A stretch of 45,332 nt of DNA from Phocaeicola sp. (GTDB lineage: Bacteria > Bacteroidota > Bacteroidia > Bacteroidales > Bacteroidaceae): the NCBI GenBank assembly GCA_020026225.1, contig JAHHQU010000013.1:1-45332 (forward strand), written 5' to 3'. The position numbers and the translations under genes are program-made. Below the pieces are notes generated by a model. That model ran no database searches, was not told where the DNA came from, and worked only from the letters and a program-made list of their open reading frames with translations. The first letter of the stretch is position 1. Each line of letters starts with the position of its first letter. Below are positions 1 to 7,476 of this stretch, piece by piece.

Positions 1-1
1 T

Positions 2-103
2 TTAGAATCGCTAAGCTATATGGCTATCCCCATTGATTATCTACTGAGCCTGAATGGCTTTTCCGGCAGCCAGCTGGAAGATGTCCTTTCATTTCTCTTT
101 TAA
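2..103 (+). CDS. C-terminal fragment of an unrecognised protein
   Basis: An open frame enters from the left edge and reads 33 codons to a TAA at 101-103. The residues are of ordinary protein composition (for example SLSYMAIPIDYLLSLNGF and QLEDVLSFLF). The window cuts off the start. I do not recognise the family from this tail. An open frame of this length could arise by chance, so the call rests on the protein-like composition and on the stop falling just before an intergenic gap. Confidence 0.45.
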   Translation, partial: LESLSYMAIPIDYLLSLNGFSGSQLEDVLSFLF

Positions 104-200
104 GGATGTACGCACCATAGAACGGTAAGTGATAATTCTGCCTTAAGTGTTAAAAATATTAGCATTTATACTTCGTTAAAGGAACAAAAAGAAGTATTTA

Positions 201-231
201 TTTGATTTTTTAAATATATTTTTTATCTTTG
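201..231 (+). promoter_or_regulatory. Bacteroides-type promoter for the gene at 250
   Basis: TTTG at 201-204 and TATCTTTG (TAnnTTTG) at 224-231 are separated by 19 bp, matching the Bacteroides -33/-7 consensus. The ATG at 250 lies a short leader downstream. Confidence 0.75.
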
Positions 232-249
232 CAACTAATTAAAGAGAAT

Positions 250-1380
250 ATGAAGTTACATACAATTGCTAGGTTTGGAGGTGCACTTTCCGTAATCTTA
301 TTTTTAATAGGGGTCGGAATGTATTGTTTCGCTAGGCTGACAGAGGCAGGAGATGGCAGAAACATGAACTTGTTGACCCTTGTCCCGGACGATTGTATGG
401 GTGTTCTTGAAACGGATAACTTGGAATACTTCTCTAATGAATTTCCGCATACTTCTTATGCACTCCAGTTGGATACACTTCGTGCTTCTGGAATCATCCA
501 TACTATTTTGGCAGATATGACTAGCTCTTCAGCGGTAGGTAGTCATCGTTTGGGTAATCAGATGAGTCATTTGGTCATCAGTTTTCATTCTGCGAAAGAT
601 ATCCACGACGTTGTGGTGTACTTCCGAATGACGAAAGATGCCAAGAAGATGCTTACGGAAATGGTACCGGGGGGTAAACTCTCCTCTTATTATAAGAAGG
701 AGACCTATCGTGGAGAGAGCATTCGTATCTATCCTTGTGGAAACACACGCTTTTTGACGGTGTACAGTGGAAACGGCTTCTTGGCGGTAAGTTATCAGAA
801 ACGTCTGATAGAACGGGTTATTGATGCAAGAAAAGACGGCTCTTCATTGCGCAATGATGAAAATTTCTGTGCATTCAATCATAGCAAGACTGCCAATTTC
901 ATGACATTTTATTCCAAATCCACTATCTTGCCTGTCCTTGCGAAGAAGGATGACCGCTGTTGGAGTGAATTTAACATTCACATAAACAGTGACGTCTTTT
1001 ATTTGAGCGGTGCTTTGGTGGGTCAGGATGAGTGTATGAGAGCGTTGGATGAGCGTTTGGAGGATATGGATTTGATTGCCGACGATCGTTTCTTGGTGGC
1101 TTCGGGAGTGAACAAGGTGGATTCTTGCATTTCGGAAGCGATTATTGCGCCTCACAATGCTTTGTTTGATGAATGTGTAGCGAATCTTTCGCGCGACGCT
1201 TCTTTCATCATGGTAGCTGACTTGGATAAGGTGGAGGCCGATTCAGAACGTTTCAAGGCATATATCCCTACATTTGTAATGGATAACTTGGATTTGTTCC
1301 GTTCTTTCATTCTGTCTGTGCAGATTACCAAGTTAGAGAATCGTCTTTCTCATATTTTCGTGTTCACCTATAAAGACTGA
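250..1380 (+). CDS. Membrane-anchored protein of unknown function
   Basis: The product is 376 aa and I do not recognise it. It has a short basic N-terminus and one hydrophobic segment (about residues 8-29), then a soluble domain, presumably periplasmic. It lacks a lipobox, so it looks like a signal anchor or a poorly cleaved signal peptide. The soluble part alternates beta-rich stretches with charged helices and shows no catalytic motif. Its opening (LLTLVPDDCMGVLETDN) loosely resembles DUF3352-type Bacteroidetes proteins, but that is only an impression. The start at 250 is chosen because the in-frame TTG at 229 lies inside the promoter -7 element. The gene appears monocistronic and converges on the MFS gene. 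Confidence 0.85.
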   Translation: MKLHTIARFGGALSVILFLIGVGMYCFARLTEAGDGRNMNLLTLVPDDCMGVLETDNLEYFSNEFPHTSYALQLDTLRASGIIHTILADMTSSSAVGSHRLGNQMSHLVISFHSAKDIHDVVVYFRMTKDAKKMLTEMVPGGKLSSYYKKETYRGESIRIYPCGNTRFLTVYSGNGFLAVSYQKRLIERVIDARKDGSSLRNDENFCAFNHSKTANFMTFYSKSTILPVLAKKDDRCWSEFNIHINSDVFYLSGALVGQDECMRALDERLEDMDLIADDRFLVASGVNKVDSCISEAIIAPHNALFDECVANLSRDASFIMVADLDKVEADSERFKAYIPTFVMDNLDLFRSFILSVQITKLENRLSHIFVFTYKD

Positions 1381-1409
1381 CGCTTTCCTTCTCGAAAGCG
1401 AAAGCTTTC
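1381..1409. terminator. Overlapping small hairpins between convergent genes
   Basis: CGCTTTC (1381-1387) pairs with GAAAGCG (1394-1400), while GAAAGC (1394-1399) can alternatively pair with GCTTTC (1404-1409). AACCGG (1448-1453) and CCGGTT (1458-1463) form a further small hairpin near the MFS stop. No strong T-tract follows directly, so a terminator role is plausible but weak. Confidence 0.35.
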
Positions 1410-1470
1410 ATCTGTATTGAAAATACCTGTATTTTTTATGTGGGTCAAACCGGTGCTCCGGTTGGCTGTT

Positions 1471-2670
1471 TTACCGAAGCTTGTTTCTTAAGAAATGATC
1501 CTTTACCTTTGTCTGGAAATAGACGAGTGAGGCAACGGTAAGGCAGGCTCCAAACAAGTAAGCGTATTTGAAGCTGGCTATCTCGGCAATGAACCCACCG
1601 GTAAGCATGCCTATTCCCAATCCTACGTCCCAGGAAGTCAGGTAGGTGCTGGTTGCAGTGCCGCGTTGGCTGTTGGGTGCCAGATTCACAAACAGTGTGT
1701 TGTAGGCAGGAAACATGGTTCCGAATCCAATGCCTAAAAGCAGAGAGATGCCGAAGAAGAATTGGGTGGTCCATGTCGGAGCATGGTTGAAAAGCCATCC
1801 GCAGGCTGTCAGTCCGAAGAAGCAAAAGCATACCAGATACAGTCCTCCTTTGATGACTTGAGGAATCATCCCTTTATCTACCAGCTTCCCGCTGAAGAGT
1901 CGGCTGGTAGCCATACCCAGTGCCATAAATGTGAAGAAAAGTCCGGTTTCGGCTGTGATGCCAATTTCTTTGGCATACATGGCTACGTAGTTGGTCGTCA
2001 TTCCGTAGGGAATGGACAGCAGCAGCAGGCTTAATCCGGCAGGAAGTCCTTTTAAAAGGATGAAACGGTCGAGGGAAATCGGTTCGTGCTTGACCGGAGG
2101 ACGGTAAGAGGTGTGTACCAGACTGGCAAAGAAGATTCCTAAACCGCAGGCTCCCAAGGCACAGGAGAAGATGGTGTTGTAAGTGGCGCCGGCATTATGG
2201 AGAAACAGACCCAGCATCGGTCCGATGGACATGGCAAGATTGTTTGAAAGTCCGTAATATCCCAGACCTTCTCCTCGTCTGGAAGAAGGCATGATGTCGA
2301 TGACCAAGGTATTTCCCCCTACGGTAACCATGCCGAAAGATGTTCCATGGATAATTCGCAGTAAGATGAACAGGGTCAGCGTACCTGCCAGCATGTATCC
2401 GGCAAATACGGTGAAGAAGATGAAATACGCCAGAAGGTACAAAGCCTTGCGGGCGAAGGTGTCCAGGAAATAACCGGAAAACGGACGGATGCATAAGGCG
2501 GCTATCGTATAGCAGGAAAGTACGATTCCGATGGTCGTTTGTGAAGCTGTAAAATTATCTTCGAGGTAGAAGGGCAATATCGGCATCAGTAGCCAGAAGC
2601 CGAAATACAGCAGGAAGTTGGCCGCAAGAATAAAGCAGTAGTTGGGAGTGATAAGTCTGTCTTTGCTCAT
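1471..2670 (-). CDS. Major facilitator superfamily transporter
   Basis: The product is a 399-aa inner-membrane carrier with about 12 hydrophobic helices, the usual size for MFS_1. An MFS-like loop follows helix 2 (RPFSGYFLDTFARKA). The second half repeats the pattern (SRLFSGKLVDKGMIPQ), as expected of the internal MFS duplication. The sequence resembles drug or sugar efflux permeases, but the substrate cannot be inferred. The ATG at 2670 is preferred over the in-frame ATG at 2709 because the latter lies inside the pheS terminator hairpin. No promoter is visible between that terminator and the gene, so expression may depend on read-through from pheS. Confidence 0.9.
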   Translation of the reverse strand: MSKDRLITPNYCFILAANFLLYFGFWLLMPILPFYLEDNFTASQTTIGIVLSCYTIAALCIRPFSGYFLDTFARKALYLLAYFIFFTVFAGYMLAGTLTLFILLRIIHGTSFGMVTVGGNTLVIDIMPSSRRGEGLGYYGLSNNLAMSIGPMLGLFLHNAGATYNTIFSCALGACGLGIFFASLVHTSYRPPVKHEPISLDRFILLKGLPAGLSLLLLSIPYGMTTNYVAMYAKEIGITAETGLFFTFMALGMATSRLFSGKLVDKGMIPQVIKGGLYLVCFCFFGLTACGWLFNHAPTWTTQFFFGISLLLGIGFGTMFPAYNTLFVNLAPNSQRGTATSTYLTSWDVGLGIGMLTGGFIAEIASFKYAYLFGACLTVASLVYFQTKVKDHFLRNKLR

Positions 2671-2701
2671 GGCGTATAGGTTGGTAGCGGGGTAAAAAAG
2701 A

Positions 2702-2745
2702 ATTGTCATTCTGAACGGCTGTAAATAGCCTTTCAGAATGACAAT
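2702..2745 (-). terminator. Intrinsic terminator of pheS
   Basis: ATTGTCATTCTGAA (2702-2715) pairs perfectly with TTCAGAATGACAAT (2732-2745), with an inner GGCT/AGCC stem. On the minus strand the hairpin is followed by a T-rich run (2694-2699). The stem is symmetrical. The arm TCATTCTGA recurs in the recA terminator. Confidence 0.85.
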
Positions 2746-2768
2746 AGATGAAAACTTTATGAAGTTTA

Positions 2769-3788
2769 TTAGTTTGCTGATTCGAATTCTTCCAAGAAAC
2801 GTGTGTCGTTTTCAGAGAACATACGAAGGTCTTTCACCTTATATTTCAAGTTCGTGATACGTTCTACACCCATACCGAATGCGTAGCCGGTGTATACTTT
2901 GCTGTCGATGCCGTTTGATTCAAGAACAGCAGGATCCACCATACCGCAACCGAGAATTTCTACCCAACCGGTGTGCTTGCAGAAGTTACATCCTTTACCG
3001 CCGCAGATGTCACAGCTGATATCCATTTCAGCACTAGGCTCAGTGAATGGGAAGTAGGAAGGACGCAGACGGATTTTGGTGTCAGGACCGAACATTTCCT
3101 GAGCAAACTGAAGCAGAACCTGTTTCAAGTCAGTGAAAGAAACGTTCTTGTCGATATACAGACCTTCTACCTGATGGAAGAAGCAGTGTGCACGGTAGCT
3201 GATTGCTTCGTTACGGTAAACGCGTCCCGGACAGATCACGCGGATAGGAGGCTGGTTGGCTTCCATGATGCGGCTCTGTACAGAAGAAGTATGTGTACGT
3301 AAGATGATGTCAGGATGACTTTCGATGAAGAAGGTATCTTGCATGTCGCGTGCCGGATGGTCTTCAGGGAAGTTCATGGAAGAGAACACGTGCCAGTCAT
3401 CTTCTACTTCTGGACCGTCAGCGATGGTAAAGCCCAAACGGTTGAAGATATTGATGATTTCGTTGCGGACGATTGTTAACGGATGGCGGGTACCCAAATT
3501 GACAGGATAAGCTGTACGGGTCAAGTCGAGTTCGGCTGCATCGTTGTCCATGCATTCAAATGCTTCTTTCAAGGCAGAGATGCGTTCTTGAGCACGGTTC
3601 TTCAATTCGTTCAATTTCATGCCCACTTCTTTCTTCTGTTCAGCAGGAACATTGCGGAAGTCGGCCATCAGTGCATTGATAGCACCTTTTTTACTAAGGT
3701 ACTTGATGCGTAATGCCTCCAACTCTTCAGCATTGGTTGCTGTCAAGTTCTCTACCTCAGCGAGCAATTGTTCTATTTTTGTTAACAT
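2769..3788 (-). CDS. pheS: Phenylalanine-tRNA ligase alpha subunit
   Basis: The 339-aa product is the catalytic alpha subunit of the alpha2beta2 enzyme that charges tRNA-Phe in the cytosol. The first 100 or so residues form the charged N-terminal helical arm. The class II synthetase core follows, with motif 2 (YRNEAISYRAHCFFHQ) and motif 3 (GYAFGMGVERI near the C-terminus). A four-cysteine insertion (CDICGGKGCNFC) is consistent with a small zinc-binding loop seen in many PheS proteins. The length is normal. pheT is not adjacent here, so the two subunits are not encoded together in this window. A -7 element lies upstream at 3818-3825 and a strong terminator downstream. Confidence 0.97.
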   Translation of the reverse strand: MLTKIEQLLAEVENLTATNAEELEALRIKYLSKKGAINALMADFRNVPAEQKKEVGMKLNELKNRAQERISALKEAFECMDNDAAELDLTRTAYPVNLGTRHPLTIVRNEIINIFNRLGFTIADGPEVEDDWHVFSSMNFPEDHPARDMQDTFFIESHPDIILRTHTSSVQSRIMEANQPPIRVICPGRVYRNEAISYRAHCFFHQVEGLYIDKNVSFTDLKQVLLQFAQEMFGPDTKIRLRPSYFPFTEPSAEMDISCDICGGKGCNFCKHTGWVEILGCGMVDPAVLESNGIDSKVYTGYAFGMGVERITNLKYKVKDLRMFSENDTRFLEEFESAN

Positions 3789-3817
3789 ATATCTACTTTT
3801 TTATTATTTCCTAGCCG

Positions 3818-3825
3818 CAAAGGTA
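3818..3825 (-). promoter_or_regulatory. -7 promoter element for pheS
   Basis: The minus strand reads TACCTTTG (TAnnTTTG) about 30 nt before the pheS ATG. I see no clear -33 TTTG at the usual distance. Confidence 0.6.
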
Positions 3826-3882
3826 ACGATTTAAACTGAATTATTCCCTTTTTCTCCTAATAAAAAAGAAAACTTGCTATAG

Positions 3883-3915
3883 TTTGATGGGGGATAAAAA
3901 AAAACGGTAAATTTG
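3883..3915 (+). promoter_or_regulatory. Promoter for the lipoprotein-murB genes
   Basis: TTTG at 3883-3886 and TAAATTTG at 3908-3915 are separated by 21 bp, a good Bacteroides promoter match. The ATG follows at 3948. Confidence 0.7.
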
Positions 3916-3947
3916 CGTTTGCTTTATGGACGAAATTAAAGAAGAAT

Positions 3948-4814
3948 ATGATAAAGATACCGTTCACCTGTTGTTTGTTGGGACTGTTAGTGTCATGTAC
4001 CGGCTCCTATAATCAAAAAGTATCTGATGATACGACGGTTGTTAGGGTCGATACGAATGTGGTTTCTGTAGAGGAGGAACCCGAGCCCCTGATTGTTGCG
4101 GAAGAGATTATACCGGCAACGGCTGATGAAAGTTTTGCTGATTTCTTCTATAATTTTGCTTCTGATGAGGCTTTCCAGAAAAGTCGCATCGTGATTCCTT
4201 TATCTTATTATGAGGGGAGTCAGGTGAAACGTTATACCCGTGAGGGTTGGCCTTTTGACCCTTTGTTCAGTCGTGAGGGGGTTTATACCACGCTCTTTGA
4301 TACGGAAGAGGACATGGAACTTGAAAAAGACACTTCTGCTCATAGTGTACAGGTCGACTGGATGCGTTTGGATACGCGTTCCATGAAACGGTATTATTTC
4401 GAGCGGAAGCAGGACTGCTGGTACTTGGAAGCGGTCAACGTTTCCAGCATTCCGCCGTTGGAAGAGAAGATGAAGAATAAAGAGGATTTTTTTGAATTCT
4501 ACCGTCAGTTTGTGGAAGATTCTGTTTTCCAGCGTGAACGCTTGAACGATCCGCTGCTTTTTGTGACTGCCGATCCCGATGATGAATTCCAAATCATTGA
4601 GACGACCTTGGATTTGGGACAATGGTTTGCTTTCCGGCCTCCCATGTCGCTGAACAGTTTGACGAATATCCGTTATGGACAGAAAGATATGCCCGGTTCT
4701 CCTGTGAAGATTGTGGAATTCAAAGGCTTTGGCAATGGGTTCAGCAATGTGTTGCATTTCCGTCGTCGCCACGGTATCTGGAAATTAGTTAAGTTTGAAG
4801 ATTTGAGTGATTGA
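3948..4814 (+). CDS. DUF4348-like lipoprotein
   Basis: The 288-aa product has a short signal sequence ending in a lipobox (LLVSC, Cys17), so it is predicted to be lipidated and held in the envelope. An acidic linker leads to two related halves. DESFADFFYNFASDEAFQ with its following IVIPL (about 60-85) and KEDFFEFYRQFVEDSVFQ with its following NDPLLF (about 178-205) share the pattern FF-x-F-x2-F-x2-D-x2-FQ-x-R then PL. I believe this is the Bacteroidetes DUF4348 family; the duplication is visible directly. The function is unknown. The gene lies 13 bp before murB behind a shared promoter, which hints at an envelope role. Confidence 0.85.
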   Translation: MIKIPFTCCLLGLLVSCTGSYNQKVSDDTTVVRVDTNVVSVEEEPEPLIVAEEIIPATADESFADFFYNFASDEAFQKSRIVIPLSYYEGSQVKRYTREGWPFDPLFSREGVYTTLFDTEEDMELEKDTSAHSVQVDWMRLDTRSMKRYYFERKQDCWYLEAVNVSSIPPLEEKMKNKEDFFEFYRQFVEDSVFQRERLNDPLLFVTADPDDEFQIIETTLDLGQWFAFRPPMSLNSLTNIRYGQKDMPGSPVKIVEFKGFGNGFSNVLHFRRRHGIWKLVKFEDLSD

Positions 4815-4827
4815 CATTCCCTGATAT

Positions 4828-5841
4828 ATGAAAGATTTAAAAAATTATTCACTGCTTGCCAACAATACTTTTGGTATTGATGTTCGTGCATCCCGATTCG
4901 TGGAATACGATTCCGAGGAGGAGTTGCGTCATTTTTTGACCGAGGATACAGGATTGCACGCTCCGCTGCTTTCGATAGGTGGAGGAAGTAACCTGCTGTT
5001 TACTGCCGATTTTCCTGGCGTAGTCTTGCATTCGGCCATCAAAGGGATGGAAGTGGTACGAGAAACCGAAGAATGGGTGGAGATACGTGTGGGAGCCGGT
5101 GAAGTATGGGATGATTTTGTTGCCTTTTCGGTCTCAAATCATTGGTATGGAGCCGAAAATCTTTCTATTATACCTGGGGAGGTAGGAGCTTCTGCCGTAC
5201 AAAACATCGGTGCGTATGGTACGGAAGTCAAAGATTTGATTGTAGAGGTAGAGACTTTGTGCGTTGCCGACGGTACTTCCCGCCGATTTACGAATGCCGA
5301 ATGTCAGTATGCTTATCGGAAAAGTATTTTCAAGGGAGAGCTGAAAGGTAAATACGTTGTGACTTATGTGACATATCGCTTGAGCAAACTTCCAGTCTAT
5401 CGGCTGGATTATGGAAATATCCGGGATGAACTGCAGAAAGAAGGTTGTGAAGTGAATCTTGAAAATCTCCGTCGGGTCATTATTCGTATCCGGGAAGCCA
5501 AATTGCCCGATCCTGCGGTGATAGGCAATGCGGGCAGCTTTTTCATGAATCCGATTATACCGGTGTCTCAATTCCATGAATTGCAGAAACAGTATCCAGA
5601 GATTCCGAATTATCCGATGGGAGAAGGTGGGATCAAAGTGCCGGCTGGCTGGATGATTGAACGTTGCGGATGGAAAGGACGTGCTTTGGGCAGGGCTGCC
5701 GTGCATGATAAGCAGGCTTTGGTCTTGATTAATCGGGGAGGTGCTACAGCCGATGAAATTGTGCATCTGTCGCAAGAAGTGGTGAAATCTGTCAAGGAAA
5801 AATTTGGGGTTACCATTTGTCCGGAAGTGAATTTCATCTGA
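4828..5841 (+). CDS. murB: UDP-N-acetylmuramate dehydrogenase
   Basis: MurB reduces UDP-GlcNAc-enolpyruvate to UDP-MurNAc with NADPH and FAD, the second committed step of peptidoglycan precursor synthesis in the cytosol. The 337-aa length matches the E. coli (type I) enzyme. Visible motifs are the FAD-binding segment LSIGGGSNLLF (48-58), IIPGEVGASAVQNIGAYG (114-131), the type I YAYRKSIFK loop (161-169), the proton-donor serine in GNAGSFF (Ser237), KVPAGWMIERCGWKG, and the terminal CPEVNFI carrying the catalytic glutamate (Glu333). It sits 13 bp after the DUF4348-like gene and 78 bp before the metallo-hydrolase, probably in one transcript. Confidence 0.97.
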   Translation: MKDLKNYSLLANNTFGIDVRASRFVEYDSEEELRHFLTEDTGLHAPLLSIGGGSNLLFTADFPGVVLHSAIKGMEVVRETEEWVEIRVGAGEVWDDFVAFSVSNHWYGAENLSIIPGEVGASAVQNIGAYGTEVKDLIVEVETLCVADGTSRRFTNAECQYAYRKSIFKGELKGKYVVTYVTYRLSKLPVYRLDYGNIRDELQKEGCEVNLENLRRVIIRIREAKLPDPAVIGNAGSFFMNPIIPVSQFHELQKQYPEIPNYPMGEGGIKVPAGWMIERCGWKGRALGRAAVHDKQALVLINRGGATADEIVHLSQEVVKSVKEKFGVTICPEVNFI

Positions 5842-5919
5842 TGCCTTCGTTCTGGAAGGTGTGTCCCCACCGTTGTGCGGGGGGGAGTTTGTTGGTATTG
5901 ACCAGGAAGGAATAGGAAT

Positions 5920-6696
5920 ATGAAAATAACAATATTGGGTAGCGGTACCTCTACAGGAGTGCCCCAGATCGGGTGTACGTGTGAGGTGTGTACCAGTCAG
6001 GATCCTCGCGACAAGCGTTTGCGTTGTTCTGGCATGGTAGAAGTGGACGGGATTCGGATTCTGATTGATTGCGGACCGGATTTTAGGGAACAGATGATTC
6101 GTCTGAATGATTTTCGCCCTATTGACGGTGTATTGATAACCCACGAACATTATGATCATGTGGGAGGATTGGATGATTTGCGTCCTTTCTGCAGGTTTAA
6201 AGATGTTCCTATTTATGCGGAATCTTACACTGCCGACCGGTTGGAACAGCGTATACCTTATTGTTTTGCTGAACATCCTTATCCGGGAGTACCTCGCATT
6301 CCTTTATGCCGTATAGAAGCGGGCGTTCCTTTTTCCATTCACGGAGAAAATGGGAGGTCGGTAGAAGTGTTGCCGATCCGTGTGATGCATGGCAAGCTTC
6401 CCATTATGGCCTACCGTATCGGTAGGATGGCTTGGATTACCGATATGACGGAGATGCCCGAAGTTTCTTACGATGCCTTGGAAGGCCTGGACTGTTTGGT
6501 GATGAATGCCTTGCGTATCGAACCGCATTGGACGCACCAAAGTTTGTCGCAGGCATTGGAGCGTGCCGAACGTATTGCTGCTAAAGAAACGTATTTGATT
6601 CATGCCAGCCACCAGTTGGGGCTTCATGCGGTGGTCGAGAAAAGTCTCCCTCCTCATGTCCATCAGTCGTATGATGGTTTGGAAATCAATCTTTGA
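5920..6696 (+). CDS. PhnP-like metallo-beta-lactamase-fold hydrolase
   Basis: This is a 258-aa cytosolic MBL-fold enzyme. The metal-binding motif THEHYDHVGGLDDLR (HxHxDH, about 74-88), the early Asp in LIDCGPDFR, and later metal-ligand candidates (MHGKLP and LIHASHQLG near the C-terminus) are intact. The N-terminal GTSTGVPQIGCTCEVC resembles the structural zinc site of PhnP, the cyclic ribose-phosphate phosphodiesterase. No phosphonate genes are nearby, so the substrate is probably a different phosphodiester. It follows murB at 78 bp and converges with nth. Confidence 0.88.
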   Translation: MKITILGSGTSTGVPQIGCTCEVCTSQDPRDKRLRCSGMVEVDGIRILIDCGPDFREQMIRLNDFRPIDGVLITHEHYDHVGGLDDLRPFCRFKDVPIYAESYTADRLEQRIPYCFAEHPYPGVPRIPLCRIEAGVPFSIHGENGRSVEVLPIRVMHGKLPIMAYRIGRMAWITDMTEMPEVSYDALEGLDCLVMNALRIEPHWTHQSLSQALERAERIAAKETYLIHASHQLGLHAVVEKSLPPHVHQSYDGLEINL

Positions 6697-6745
6697 TGCG
6701 GTACGGCGAAAGCAGAGTATTGTCTGTGGCTGCGTTTCTGATTCC

Positions 6746-7393
6746 TTATTTTAATCTGGGTTTGAGTGATTCCTTGCAAATGCCGTTCAAACCACATGTC
6801 TCACATTTGGGAGAACGTGCAGTACATACATAGCGTCCATGAAGGATGAGCCAGTGATGTGCGGTAGGAATCAAGGATTCTGGTATGTATTTGACCAGCT
6901 GTTTCTCGGTGGCCAAGGGAGTGGTACAAGTCTTGGTGACCAAACCGATACGGTGACTGACACGGAATACATGAGTGTCTACGGCCATGGCTGCCTTGTT
7001 GAAAACTACGCTTTGAATGACGTTGGCTGTTTTTCTTCCTACCCCGGGTAGTTTGATCAAGTCGTTTAAATTGTCAGGGACTTCGCTGTTGAAGTCGTTT
7101 ACCAGCATCTTTGCCATGCCGACCAGATGTTTGGATTTGTTGTTGGGATAGCTGACGCTATGGATGTATTCAAAGACAACCTCGGGAGTAGTGGCGGCCA
7201 ATGCTTCAGGAGTGGGAAAGTCCCGAAATAGCGGTGGAGTAATCAAGTTCACCCGCTTGTCGGTACACTGTGCACTTAGAATGACAGCGACTAACAATTC
7301 AAAAGGGGTGGTGTAGTGCAGTTCCGTTTCTGCTACCGGCATCGTGCGTTGAAAAAACTCGATGACCTGGTTGTATAAATCTTGTTTCTTCAT
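6746..7393 (-). CDS. nth: Endonuclease III
   Basis: This is a base-excision repair glycosylase/AP lyase for oxidised pyrimidines. It has the normal 215 aa. The helix-hairpin-helix LPGVGRKTAN carries the catalytic lysine (Lys121), and the catalytic Asp lies in VDTHVFRVSHRIG (Asp139). The C-terminal cluster C-x6-C-x2-C-x5-C (CTARSPKCETCGLNGIC) binds the 4Fe-4S cofactor. It lies 83 bp downstream of dnaX on the same strand, so it is probably co-transcribed with it. Confidence 0.97.
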   Translation of the reverse strand: MKKQDLYNQVIEFFQRTMPVAETELHYTTPFELLVAVILSAQCTDKRVNLITPPLFRDFPTPEALAATTPEVVFEYIHSVSYPNNKSKHLVGMAKMLVNDFNSEVPDNLNDLIKLPGVGRKTANVIQSVVFNKAAMAVDTHVFRVSHRIGLVTKTCTTPLATEKQLVKYIPESLIPTAHHWLILHGRYVCTARSPKCETCGLNGICKESLKPRLK

Positions 7394-7476
7394 TTCTTGT
7401 AAACTTCAAAAGGATGAAAATCCGTTTCCGTCTTGCAGGAAACCTTTTCATGAGTTTTTTGTCTTTGACATAAGGG

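Noticed and set aside
2671..2709. The longer MFS start at 2709
   Set aside because: The codon lies within the pheS terminator stem, and the residues added are not conserved-looking; the ATG at 2670 begins directly before the first membrane helix.
5134..6276. A 380-codon minus-strand open frame across murB and the metallo-hydrolase gene
   Set aside because: It lies fully antisense to two genes with intact motifs, has no recognisable domain, and is low-complexity in the way of reverse-frame translation.
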